From contig MKTJ01000044.1 in assembly GCA_001898225.1 (NCBI GenBank), forward strand, positions 268,367 to 332,366: a DNA stretch of 64,000 bases, given 5' to 3'. The notes under the pieces were generated by a model. That model was not told the DNA's origin and searched no databases. It was given only the letters and a program-made list of their open reading frames with translations. This DNA comes from Chloroflexi bacterium 54-19 (lineage in GTDB: Bacteria; Chloroflexota; Chloroflexia; Chloroheliales; Chloroheliaceae). Shown in pieces: positions 7,900 to 15,916 of this stretch (within the stretch, counting starts at the first letter, position 1; each line of letters opens with the position of its first letter). The translations under genes and the position numbers were made by a program.

Positions 7900-8497
7900 A
7901 GCCTTGCTCCTTTCAACAGTTTTAAAAATTCAGGAATTCTATCGCGGACCCATCTGGCGAGCGGTCCCGAAAATGCGCCGGAGAGAGTTTTTTTATAATA
8001 ATTTGGTGGTTTGGTTGGAAGCCGGCTTCAGACCCATTTAGTTTGTAGGTCGGGCTGTTTCTTGTCGTCAGCCAGGCCCGCTTCTTTTAGTTCAAACGCA
8101 AGTTTTACTAAAATAATTACATCCAATTTTGAATTCGTTTTCAAAATGAAATTCGAGTTTGGGTGGCCCAATCCCCCTGAAACGCGGATATATAAGGAGT
8201 AACCATTTGAGGGGTGCCAGGAAATTTCCCGGCGAAAAGCAAGAGCGTGGTAGTTTCAAGTGGCTGTCAAACCAAAGGTTTTCCAGTAGAGAATAGTTCA
8301 AAAATAGTTGATTAATAAGAAAGAATCCCTTTGGAAGGCCGTAAAGAAGTTGGAATATTTAATATTTGGGGGCTTGCAATTTAAAAAGATTCTGCTACCA
8401 TATCTTGTATAAACGTGACAATACCATGTGCACGTACGGGACCAACGGAACTGTTACAATTTTTAATTCAACGCGCGGATAACAGGAGAATAATCCA
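7900..8497. other. intergenic region, nothing firmly identified
   Basis: About 600 bp between the divergent VWA lipoprotein gene and the small forward gene. Several short open frames overlap one another on both strands without ribosome-binding sites and are not believable. It must contain both promoters; a TTGCAA (8374-8379) with TACCAT 16 bp later is the only, weak, forward candidate. Confidence 0.4.
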
Positions 8498-8713
8498 ATG
8501 GCTCAACAAGGTACCCGTACCATGTCTGATTACATTACCGATTACGAGAACGCTCTCAAAGATTACTCCGAAATGGGCCCGTTGTGGGCTGAAATGGTCT
8601 TCGGCGATGATTTTGAGGCTATGAAGGCGCTTTTCGGGCGCAGTTCCAGGGCCGAGAGCCCTACCGGGACCACAGTTTTACGGCAGGATACCAGGACCGT
8701 AAAGCAGTTGTAA
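8498..8713 (+). CDS. small acidic hypothetical protein, 71 aa
   Basis: An ATG with CAGGAG 12 nt upstream starts a 71-residue protein. Its first ~50 residues are acidic and helical (D-Y-I-T-D-Y-E-N-A-L-K-D-Y) and its Ser/Thr/Arg-rich tail looks disordered. There is no signal peptide, membrane segment or metal motif. A clean intrinsic terminator follows 36 bp after the stop, so this is a monocistronic unit, which supports it being real. The family is not recognised. Confidence 0.65.
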   Translation: MAQQGTRTMSDYITDYENALKDYSEMGPLWAEMVFGDDFEAMKALFGRSSRAESPTGTTVLRQDTRTVKQL

Positions 8714-8749
8714 GTAAATAGTTCTAAAAGTTTAAGGTTTTAAGTGGTC

Positions 8750-8787
8750 AAAGAGGCAGCTTTTCGGAAGCGGCCTCTTTTGTTTTT
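8750..8787 (+). terminator. intrinsic terminator
   Basis: AAAGAGGC (8750-8757) pairs with GCCTCTTT (8773-8780), with an inner AGCTTT/AAGC extension. The T-rich tail TTGTTTTTAT follows, ending the 71-aa gene unit. Confidence 0.85.
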
Positions 8788-8945
8788 ATATAAATAGTTA
8801 TACACATTGTGTAAAACTATATGTTGATAAGTTGTGGACAAGTCAGGATATTTGACCCTTTTGAAACATCTTTGGTTCTTTCCTGCTCAAATTACCAGGC
8901 GAAACCAGGTAACCTGACCAAATTCGATTATAAATTAACCGGAGG

Positions 8946-9944
8946 CTAACCTATTTTTACTGCTGCCGCCCCGTTAATCGTGCCATTCTTCAAACGGGCC
9001 AGGGCCTCGTTTAAGTCGGCCAGCTCGAAAAGCTCGACCTCAGTTTGAATGGGGATTTCGGCGGCCAGTTTTAGCAAATCAATCGCATCCTGGCGGGTGC
9101 TGTTAGCAACGCTACGGATGGTGCGTTCACCATAAATAAGGTTGTAATCAATCGGCGGAATCTGGCTCATATAGATACCGGCCAGGGCCAGGGTGCCCCC
9201 TTTGTCGAGGGCTTTAAGGGCGTCTATTACCAGCCCACCCGCCGGGGCAAAGATAATCGCGCTGTCCAGTTTGACCGGCAATTCCTCGTCGGAAGGTCCA
9301 GCCCATTTCGCGCCCAGTTTGAGGGCCAAATCGCGGTGATGCTGGCCCCGTGAAAAGGCATAAACCTCGCAGCCCCAGTGCCGGGCCACCTGGATACAAA
9401 TGTGGGCGGAAGCCCCAAAGCCATACATACCCACCCGGCTCCCCGGTTTAACCTCGGCCAGCCGCAAAGCCCGGAACCCGATTACCCCGGCGCAGAGCAA
9501 GGGCGCGGCCTGGACATCCTCGAAACCGTCCGGCAGATGGTAGGCGAATTCTTGCGAGACGATATGGTACTGGGCATAGCCTCCATTAACATCGTAGCCG
9601 GTAAAAAGCCCGTGTTCGCACAGGTTCTCGGTGCCGTTCAGGCAGTAGTGACAGGTCTGGTCGGTATGATAAAGCCAGGGCACCCCGGCCCGGTCGCCCG
9701 GTTTGAAGGCGGATACCCCTTCGCCGCAACGGTCCACCACCCCGACAATCTGGTGGCCCGGCACTATATGGGGCTGATGAGGAGGCAATTCGCCCTCGGT
9801 AATATGCAGGTCGGTATGGCACAACCCGCAAACTTTTACCGCCAGGCGGATTTCGCCCCGGCCCGGTTCGGGGTCGGGCAACTCAACGAGTTCTAGCGGT
9901 TTTTGTTCGATTGAAGCCGGGGCTTTAAGTTGCATGGCGCGCAT
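8946..9944 (-). CDS. zinc-dependent alcohol dehydrogenase (MDR superfamily)
   Basis: A 332-residue medium-chain dehydrogenase that would oxidise an alcohol with NAD(P). The GroES-like half has the catalytic-zinc residues C42 (in G-L-C-H-T-D) and H64. The motif after it is G-H-Q rather than G-H-E, as in the AdhA/YogA subgroup. The structural-zinc lobe keeps C98, C101 and C109, but the first expected cysteine is D95, so this site is altered. The Rossmann half has G-F-G-A-S-A at about 174-179. GAGGTG lies 7 nt before the ATG. The gene stands alone on the reverse strand, so its substrate is not indicated by neighbours. Confidence 0.92.
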   Translation of the reverse strand: MRAMQLKAPASIEQKPLELVELPDPEPGRGEIRLAVKVCGLCHTDLHITEGELPPHQPHIVPGHQIVGVVDRCGEGVSAFKPGDRAGVPWLYHTDQTCHYCLNGTENLCEHGLFTGYDVNGGYAQYHIVSQEFAYHLPDGFEDVQAAPLLCAGVIGFRALRLAEVKPGSRVGMYGFGASAHICIQVARHWGCEVYAFSRGQHHRDLALKLGAKWAGPSDEELPVKLDSAIIFAPAGGLVIDALKALDKGGTLALAGIYMSQIPPIDYNLIYGERTIRSVANSTRQDAIDLLKLAAEIPIQTEVELFELADLNEALARLKNGTINGAAAVKIG

Positions 9945-10064
9945 AATTCACCTCATAAGAAACCTTTTCCTTTTGTGACTACCGGGTATTTTATACCAAA
10001 CCGGCGAAGAAAGTATAGACAAGCCGTCCTGCTAAACGAACTCAAAATTCGCTGGTCGGGCACC

Positions 10065-10093
10065 TTGCGAAAAGCCGACCGGTATGCTATAAT
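10065..10093 (+). promoter_or_regulatory. promoter of the tRNA-Gln gene
   Basis: TTGCGA (10065-10070) and TATAAT (10088-10093), 17 bp apart, lie 36 bp before the mature 5' end of the tRNA. Confidence 0.75.
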
Positions 10094-10129
10094 CCCAATC
10101 GCTCCGGTGAAAACCGGGAGTTAGAACGA

Positions 10130-10200
10130 TGGGGTATCGTCTAACGGTAGGACACCAGACTCTGAATCTGTTAGTTGGGGTTCGAATCCCTGTACCCCAG
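10130..10200 (+). tRNA. tRNA-Gln (CTG anticodon)
   Basis: The 7-bp acceptor stem TGGGGTA/TACCCCA, a D-arm, and the anticodon loop CTCTGAA with CTG at its centre are all present. The T-arm has TTCGAAT and the discriminator base is G. CCA is not encoded. Integrase and transposase relics begin 210 bp downstream, so the 3' end may have served as an integration site. Confidence 0.95.
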
Positions 10201-10271
10201 TCTTTCGTCCCATTCCAACAGGCTAAAAGCCCTGTGCAAAAGTGGCTCCTTGAAGAAATAAAGGAGTCATT

Positions 10272-10418
10272 ATGAAAAAAAACAACGGATACACCAAAAA
10301 TACCCTCCGAAAAGGCTTCAAAACTGGAAGCCGGGACGAAGGGTATTTTCGCGTTTACCGCTCCAAACACGTCCCCAAAGGCAAAGACACTTTCGCCATC
10401 TGCCGCCAGAAACTCTAA
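10272..10418 (+). CDS. small basic protein, 48 aa, downstream of tRNA-Gln
   Basis: ATG 10272 sits 5 nt after AAGGAG and opens a 48-codon frame with a strongly basic product (M-K-K-N-N-G-Y-T-K-N start, G-Y-F-R-V-Y-R-S-K-H core). The ribosome-binding site is excellent and the product composition protein-like. No family is recognised. Its 3' end overlaps the frame of the recombinase relic that follows, so it may be a leftover excisionase-like gene of the same lost element, but that is only positional inference. Confidence 0.5.
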   Translation: MKKNNGYTKNTLRKGFKTGSRDEGYFRVYRSKHVPKGKDTFAICRQKL

Positions 10419-10671
10419 TATTTCCGTTGCTCCCAAACCCGCCCCATTAACTCCTTTTCAAGAATTGTTTGAAGAATAGCTGGATTACTGTAAAGCCAGC
10501 GGCCTTTCTCCCAGGACAATCCTGGTTTACCGCGAATTCATCTCCAAATTTTACTGGTGGTGGACTGAACACGCCCGTAAAGGCACGGACAATGGCAAAG
10601 AACCTCACCCACCCGACGTTACTACCCGGGAGGTAAGAGAGTTTGCCGCGTTTACTATAAGTGTCATTTAA
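10411..10671 (+). pseudogene. tyrosine recombinase (integrase) N-terminal fragment, disrupted
   Basis: An open frame interrupted by an in-frame TAG at 10477-10479 encodes A-P-L-T-P-F-Q-E-L-F-E-E, stop, L-D-Y-C-K-A-S-G-L-S-P-R-T-I, and then a Y-R-E-F-I-x-K-F-Y-W-W-W segment ending with T-T-R-E-V-R-E-F-A. This matches the SAM-like core-binding domain of XerC/D-type integrases (S-x-x-T-[IV]-x-x-Y-x-x-x-L-x-x-F ... D-V-x-x-F). TAG is one base from TGG, a residue that would suit the position. The catalytic domain is absent; an IS3 fragment begins 6 bp later. It lies just after tRNA-Gln, the classic place for an integrase. Confidence 0.7.
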
Positions 10672-10676
10672 GGCGT

Positions 10677-10775
10677 GACTATTACATATTTTACAATCGA
10701 CAAAGGCTACATTCATCCCTGGGCTACATGGCCCCAGAAACTTTTGAAAAACTAACTGTATCCTGGCTTTTCTGA
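10677..10775 (+). pseudogene. IS3-family transposase C-terminal fragment
   Basis: The frame D-Y-Y-I-F-Y-N-R-Q-R-L-H-S-S-L-G-Y-M-A-P, continuing E-T-F-E-K-L, is the highly characteristic C-terminus of IS3-family OrfB transposases (Y-N-x-x-R-x-H-S-x-L-G-Y-x-S-P-x-x-F-E). Only about 32 codons survive before TGA at 10773-10775, and no upstream DDE domain or terminal repeats remain. A second relic with almost the same wording lies at 52911-53048. Confidence 0.75.
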
Positions 10776-10954
10776 TACTCCACTAGACTTGGGTAAGGTC
10801 ACTTTTTGGTTGGTTATTTTGAGTAACCAGAAGGATTCCTCATCTTTATTGTCTCCTTGCCCTTTCCCATTGCCTTTTTACTTTTCACCTTCTTCTAATT
10901 CTTCCAAAAGTTTTAACATCTTCCAAAACCCACCAGGGCTATTGACAGAATATG

Positions 10955-10994
10955 TATAATGGACTCAAAACGTTCCCGTGAACGCTCACGGGAA
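10955..10994 (+). promoter_or_regulatory. -10 element and candidate LacI-family operator of the GH39 cluster regulator
   Basis: TATAAT at 10955-10960 is followed by a perfect inverted repeat, TTCCCGTGA (10973-10981) and TCACGGGAA (10986-10994), around the spacer ACGC. The core TGAACGCTCA has the TGA-N-CG-N-TCA form with a central CG typical of LacI-family operators, and it would cover the transcription start of the lacI-type gene at 11056. No good -35 box is present. Autoregulation is inferred. Confidence 0.6.
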
Positions 10995-11055
10995 GCTTAC
11001 CAGTATTTTTCACTGAATTTAATTAGCAAAAATATAAAAATTAAAAAGAGAATTT

Positions 11056-12060
11056 ATGCGCTCGACTATCAAAGATGTGGCGGCCATGGCCGGTGTTTCG
11101 ATTAACACGGTATCCAGGGTAATAAACGATAAAGGGGAAGTTAGCCAGGAAACTCGTGAAAGAATTCTCGAAGCCATAGAGAGTTTGAAGTTCCGGCCCA
11201 ATTCTTTCGCCCGCTCTTTACAAGGCAAAAAGACCCATTTTATGGGCCAGATTGTGACCGACTGTACCAACCCGACCAACGCCCAGCAAATCCGGGCGGT
11301 CCAGAATATTACGGCCACGCAGGGCTACTCGGTCATGCTGGTGGATACTAGCGAGCAGCACGAGCGGGAACTGGCTGCCGTGGAATTGATGGTCGAAAAA
11401 TTCGTGGACGGCTTCATTATCACGCCTCTCCAGTTCGACAATGCCCATCTTTTCCAACTCCATCAGGAAGGGACAGTGCCGTTCGTACTGACCAACCGCG
11501 CCATCGAGGGACTGGAAGTAGATGCCGTCTTGCACGATAACTTCAAAGGCGCTTATGAGGCGACCCGCCACCTGATTGAAACTAACCACACCCGTATTGC
11601 TTATATTACCTCGCGCCGCCAGGTCTGGACGGTCAACGAACGCCTGGCGGGTTACCGTGCAGCCCTGGCTGAAGCCAAAATCGATTATGACGAAGAACTG
11701 GTAATCCAGATAAATCTTGACCTGGAAAGCTCCTACGAGGCTACCAAACACCTGCTCAAATTATCCCGGCGGCCCACCGCGATCTTCTGTTACAACGACC
11801 ATATGGCGGTCGGCGCGATTAAAGCCCTCAAAGAAGCCGGGGTAAGTGTGCCGGGAGAAATGGCCCTGGTCGGCTATGACGATATATTGTACGCCCAGTA
11901 TCTCGAAGTGCCGTTGACGACCGTCCGGCAACCGACCAAGGAACTGGGCGAAGCGGCGGCGGAAGTCCTGCTGCGGCGTATCGCCAATCGCAAAGCCCCG
12001 GTCGAGCGGGTCATCTTACAGCCCAGCCTGATTGTGCGGGCTTCTTCCCGCCCGGTTTAA
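11056..12060 (+). CDS. LacI family transcriptional regulator
   Basis: A 334-residue LacI/GalR repressor. It has an N-terminal helix-turn-helix (T-I-K-D-V-A-A-M-A-G-V-S at 4-15, then N-T-V-S-R-V-I-N) with the minor-groove hinge helix near residues 48-60, and a periplasmic-binding-protein-like sugar domain. It heads the forward carbohydrate operon and should control it in response to a sugar. The candidate operator 62-83 bp upstream of its start suggests autoregulation as well. AAAGAGAA precedes the ATG. The transporter genes begin about 90 bp downstream. Confidence 0.95.
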   Translation: MRSTIKDVAAMAGVSINTVSRVINDKGEVSQETRERILEAIESLKFRPNSFARSLQGKKTHFMGQIVTDCTNPTNAQQIRAVQNITATQGYSVMLVDTSEQHERELAAVELMVEKFVDGFIITPLQFDNAHLFQLHQEGTVPFVLTNRAIEGLEVDAVLHDNFKGAYEATRHLIETNHTRIAYITSRRQVWTVNERLAGYRAALAEAKIDYDEELVIQINLDLESSYEATKHLLKLSRRPTAIFCYNDHMAVGAIKALKEAGVSVPGEMALVGYDDILYAQYLEVPLTTVRQPTKELGEAAAEVLLRRIANRKAPVERVILQPSLIVRASSRPV

Positions 12061-12148
12061 GCCTGACCTACCGGTACCGGTCCAGGTTTTAGAAGGTTTT
12101 ACCAGGAGCACGACGAAGTAACTCTTGAAAGACAAGGTAGTGGAGAAA

Positions 12149-13120
12149 ATGTCAACTGTGAATACTAAGTTACAAACCCCCTCACCTCGCCCGGCTGCAA
12201 TTGAGGAAAAGACCCCGTTTTCCCTCGGCAATTTCGTGGAGCGGCATATCGCCTACTTCCTGATTGCCCCGACCATCCTGGGGATTGCCATCGTAAATGT
12301 TTACCCGCTGCTAGATACGGTCCGGCTCAGTTTCACCAACCGGTTGCTATCGCGTCCCGAAGATGAAACAAAATTTGTGGGCCTGGACAACTATTCCGCA
12401 ATACTGTCCAGCCCGGGCGTCTGGAACGCCTTTAAGGTCTCGCTTATTTTCACCGTGGCCTCGGTAGGCTTTTCCTTCATTATCGGTTTCACCCTGGCCT
12501 TGCTGCTCAACCGGCCCCTGCCGGGGCGGGGTATCTTGCGTTCGATTTTTATTATCCCCTGGGCGGTCCCGGCTTTTGTAGCAGCCCTCACCTGGAGTTG
12601 GATGTTCAACGACCAGTTTGGGATTTTCGCGTCCCTGCTCAAGGATGTGGGGGTTGCCAGGCCGCCTATCTGGCTGGGAGCGGACCTGGCGCTATTCTCC
12701 CTGACGGTGGTCATGATCTGGAAAAGTTTTCCTTTCCAACTTATCGTTCTGCTGGCCGGACTACAGGCTATTCCGGGCGACCTCTACGAGGCTGCCGAGG
12801 TGGATGGAGCCGTTTCTTACCAGAAATTCCGCTATATCACCCTCCCTCTTATCAAGCCGATCGCAATGATAAGTATCCTCCTGGCGGCTATCAACGCCTT
12901 TAACTTCTTTACCATACCCTGGATTTTAACCAGGGGCGGCCCCGGCGATGCCACCAGTGTCCTGCCTATCTATACCTACACAATAGGGTTTGTCGGGGGC
13001 GATTTCGGGTTTGCCGCTACCATGGCCGTCATCATGTTTGTCTTTATCCTGATTATCGGCTCGCTCTACCTGTGGCAGTACCTGCGCGAGGTCGACGCCA
13101 GCGGGGCGCAGCGTATCTAA
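12149..13120 (+). CDS. carbohydrate ABC transporter permease (CUT1, MalF/UgpA type)
   Basis: A six-helix inner-membrane permease of about 323 residues. The cytoplasmic EAA loop (Y-E-A-A-E-V-D-G-A, then F-R-Y-I-T-L-P) contacts the ATPase. An ATG with GGAG close upstream is chosen; an in-frame TTG at 12125 would add eight residues. With the following permease and lipoprotein it forms a CUT1 sugar importer. No ATP-binding subunit is encoded in the operon, so it probably shares a general MalK/MsiK-like ATPase encoded elsewhere. Confidence 0.93.
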   Translation: MSTVNTKLQTPSPRPAAIEEKTPFSLGNFVERHIAYFLIAPTILGIAIVNVYPLLDTVRLSFTNRLLSRPEDETKFVGLDNYSAILSSPGVWNAFKVSLIFTVASVGFSFIIGFTLALLLNRPLPGRGILRSIFIIPWAVPAFVAALTWSWMFNDQFGIFASLLKDVGVARPPIWLGADLALFSLTVVMIWKSFPFQLIVLLAGLQAIPGDLYEAAEVDGAVSYQKFRYITLPLIKPIAMISILLAAINAFNFFTIPWILTRGGPGDATSVLPIYTYTIGFVGGDFGFAATMAVIMFVFILIIGSLYLWQYLREVDASGAQRI

Positions 13121-13192
13121 TTACAAAGTTAAATTCAAAGTCAAAGTTGAACTGAATAGTACTGAAGTTTTTTAGGATTGTGAGGTATTTCA

Positions 13193-14083
13193 ATGACAGT
13201 GGGGTCTGCTGAAGTGCGAGTGAGCCGGTTTCGCCTGGGACGACGTCAACGCAACAAACTGCTGGCCGATGTCGGCTCTTATATCGTGATTTTAATCTTT
13301 GCGGTTATCGCCCTTTTCCCTTTTTTGTGGATGCTGCGGACTGCCCTGGCCCCCGAGAAGGACTCTTTCTCCTTGCGGCCTAAAATCCTGCCAAGCGCCC
13401 TGACCCTCGACAACATGGTACGGGTTATAACTTCGCCCAGCGTGCCTTTCTTAACCTACTTCTGGAATAGTGTGGTGGTCTCGGTAGCCACCACACTGCT
13501 GGTAATTGTGGTGGGGTCGTGGGGCGCTTACGCCCTGGCCCGCCTCAATTTCAAGGGGCAGCGAGCTTTCGGGGCCAGCCTCCTTTTAATCCAGATGTTC
13601 CCCGGCGTGCTGCTGATTATTCCGCTTTACGTGGTCCTGGCGAAGCTCGGCCTCATCAACAACTTTTTTGGCCTGGCCTTAGCTTATACCACCCTGAATT
13701 TGCCTTTTGTCGTCTGGCTTTTGCGAGGCTACTTCCTGTCTATCCCCAGTGAAATCGAAGACGCCGCTCGGATTGACGGCTGCACCTATTTCGGGGTGTT
13801 GTGGCGGGTGGTCCTGCCACTAGCTGCGCCCGGCCTGGCTGCCGTAGCGACGCTGGCCTTTGTCAACAGTTGGAATGAATTCCTGATTGCCTATGTGCTA
13901 ATCAACGATAACGACCAAAAAGTTTTATCTATCGGGCTGGCAAGCTATGTTGATCAGTTCACCACCGACTATAGCGGTTTATTCGCAATGGCGACCCTGA
14001 CAACCTTGCCGGTAGTTTTAGTCTTTATGATTTTCCAGCGCTACCTGGTAGGTGGCCTGACAACCGGCTCAGTCAAAGGTTAA
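13193..14083 (+). CDS. carbohydrate ABC transporter permease (CUT1, MalG/UgpE type)
   Basis: The second permease of the importer has 296 residues and six membrane segments. Its EAA loop reads E-I-E-D-A-A-R-I-D-G-C, followed by L-P-L-A-A-P-G, and the C-terminus G-G-L-T-T-G-S-V-K-G is typical of MalG-like subunits. GTGAGG lies 9 nt upstream of the ATG. It partners with the preceding permease and the Tat lipoprotein 60 bp downstream. Confidence 0.94.
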   Translation: MTVGSAEVRVSRFRLGRRQRNKLLADVGSYIVILIFAVIALFPFLWMLRTALAPEKDSFSLRPKILPSALTLDNMVRVITSPSVPFLTYFWNSVVVSVATTLLVIVVGSWGAYALARLNFKGQRAFGASLLLIQMFPGVLLIIPLYVVLAKLGLINNFFGLALAYTTLNLPFVVWLLRGYFLSIPSEIEDAARIDGCTYFGVLWRVVLPLAAPGLAAVATLAFVNSWNEFLIAYVLINDNDQKVLSIGLASYVDQFTTDYSGLFAMATLTTLPVVLVFMIFQRYLVGGLTTGSVKG

Positions 14084-14144
14084 CGAGAAATTCAAGTCGT
14101 TCTACAACACCCTTTTTATAACAAACTGTAAACGGGAGGAAAAG

Positions 14145-15605
14145 ATGGATCAAGAAGCAAAGAGGCTTATCGAAGCATACGAATCCGGAAGAATTTCGCG
14201 GCGAAGTTTTCTGCAAAAAGCGGCCCTGATGGGGGTAGGCTTTACCAGCATGGCGGCCTTCCTGGCGGCCTGCGGCGATAGTACGGCTACCACCGCCCCG
14301 GTTGCGACTACCGCCAGCGGTTCGGCTACCACCGCTGCCGGGGCCGCGACGACTGCGGCGGGAGGTGCTTCCACGACTGCTGCCTCCGGCGGTAAGATTA
14401 CCGGGCAGGTCGAACTGTGGAGCCGCGAGACCAACAGCAACGGCGCTCGCCAGCCTCTGTTAAACCAACACCTGGCCGATTTCCAGAAAGCCAACCCGGG
14501 CGTAACCACCAAAGTGCAATACCTGGTTTTCCAGGAATCGGTCCAGAAAAGCCAGGCTGCCCTGGCTGCCGGAAGCCCGCCCGAAGTCGGCCAGCAGGGA
14601 CCGGACGTGGCCCTCAGCTTTGCTGCCGCCAAGAATTTGTTACCCCTTGATGATGTTATCAACGAAATAGGCAAGGATAAGTTCGCCCCCTTGCAGAAAG
14701 AGGCCTACGTCATCTATAACAATGTCACCTACGCGATTCCCTGGTATGCCGAAACCCGCGTCTTGATGTACCACAAAGACCTTTTACAAAAGGCCGGGGT
14801 CGAGCCGCCGACGACCTGGGACGAATGGAGCGCCGCCGCCAAGAAACTGACTTCCGGCGACCAGTACGGTTTTATTTTCAGCCTGGAATCGCCGGGCGCG
14901 GGACAATTCTGGATTCCGCTCGGTACCAGCGCGGGCGGGACCGTCCTGGATAAAGACGGTAACGTGGCGGTCAACACCCAGCCTTTCAAGGACGCGCTTA
15001 CCTTCGCCGCCAGTTTTATCAAGGATAAAACCATGCCGGAAGCCGCGGTTACCTACAAAGGGGCGGAAGTCAACAAACTGTTCCAGTTGAAACAGGTCGC
15101 GATGATTTACACCAACGGCCAGACCTTTGAGGATATCAAGGGAGCCGACCCGACCCTGGCCGCTAATATCGGCGCGGTCCAGGTGCCGGTTAAGACCAAA
15201 GGCGATACCTCTCGCTCCTTCCTGGGTGGTTTTGGCCTGTTTGCCTTTGCCACTTCCAAGAACCCGGATGGCGCGAAGGCCCTTATCAAATATATGTATG
15301 AGAACCCCTGGTATACGACTTACATGCAAAATACCGGCGGAGCGGCCCTGCCTATTCTCAAGGAGAGTATCAACGCCGATTTCTACCAGAAAGACCCCAT
15401 CAAAAAGACCATGCTCGACCAGTTGCAGACTGCCGTCCGCTACGCCGGGCCAGTCTACGGAAACACGCCCTATATGGGCCAGGCTGAAAGCCAGGCCGTC
15501 TTTAATAACCCGGTGGTCAATGTCATAACCGGCAAAGCGACGGTTGAGCAAGCCCTGGTTGATTGTGACGCCGCCCTTAACAAGTTGAAGCAGGCGCAGC
15601 AGTAA
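14145..15605 (+). CDS. extracellular sugar-binding lipoprotein (SBP family 1), Tat-type signal
   Basis: A 486-residue solute-binding protein that captures the sugar for the CUT1 permeases. The N-terminus has a twin-arginine motif S-R-R-S-F-L-Q-K (18-25), a hydrophobic stretch and lipobox L-A-A-C (C43), so export by Tat and lipid anchoring are predicted. An Ala/Thr-rich linker (about 46-80) precedes the two-lobe binding domain. Aromatic residues W, Y and F are abundant in the binding lobes, as in oligosaccharide binders. The ATG follows GGGAGGAAAAG. An inverted-repeat element follows the gene. Confidence 0.94.
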   Translation: MDQEAKRLIEAYESGRISRRSFLQKAALMGVGFTSMAAFLAACGDSTATTAPVATTASGSATTAAGAATTAAGGASTTAASGGKITGQVELWSRETNSNGARQPLLNQHLADFQKANPGVTTKVQYLVFQESVQKSQAALAAGSPPEVGQQGPDVALSFAAAKNLLPLDDVINEIGKDKFAPLQKEAYVIYNNVTYAIPWYAETRVLMYHKDLLQKAGVEPPTTWDEWSAAAKKLTSGDQYGFIFSLESPGAGQFWIPLGTSAGGTVLDKDGNVAVNTQPFKDALTFAASFIKDKTMPEAAVTYKGAEVNKLFQLKQVAMIYTNGQTFEDIKGADPTLAANIGAVQVPVKTKGDTSRSFLGGFGLFAFATSKNPDGAKALIKYMYENPWYTTYMQNTGGAALPILKESINADFYQKDPIKKTMLDQLQTAVRYAGPVYGNTPYMGQAESQAVFNNPVVNVITGKATVEQALVDCDAALNKLKQAQQ

Positions 15606-15628
15606 ATTTAACGAATACCGGCACGGAG

Positions 15629-15915
15629 ATTCCGTAAGCCGCTGTTGAAAGACGACTTGTCAAAAACGAATGGCGGCTTACGGAATGACAGGGGAAGGGC
15701 TTTCTAAAAGGGAAAGCCCTGGCTTTATCCAGCCACCCTTGACAATCATTACGGGACGCACTACTGAGCGAAGCGAAGAATCTCCGGTCCATTGGGCAAT
15801 ATCACAAGCATGTGTCCCTGAAATCGAGATTCCTCGACTTCGCCGGGAATACGATTACTCATATTCGAACAAGATTAGGATAGGCAAGGATAAGATAGGA
15901 TAGGATAGAAAAGAT
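15629..15915. repeat. palindromic repeat-rich intergenic element
   Basis: The arms ATTCCGTAAGCCGC (15629-15642) and GCGGCTTACGGAAT (15673-15686) form a perfect 14-bp inverted repeat. A tight hairpin (AGGGCTTTC/GAAAGCCCT, 15696-15720) follows. GAAGAATCTC and GAGATTCCTC pieces (about 15774-15836) are of the kind seen in dispersed REP-type palindromes. The last 40 bp are short AGGATA repeats running into the GH39 start. No gene is present. It separates the transporter genes from the enzyme genes and may attenuate or stabilise the upstream mRNA (inference). Confidence 0.6.
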
Positions 15916-15916
15916 A

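Noticed and set aside
10032..10436. 134-codon reverse frame covering tRNA-Gln
   Set aside because: It runs antisense through the tRNA and the small basic gene, with no start site and no family features.
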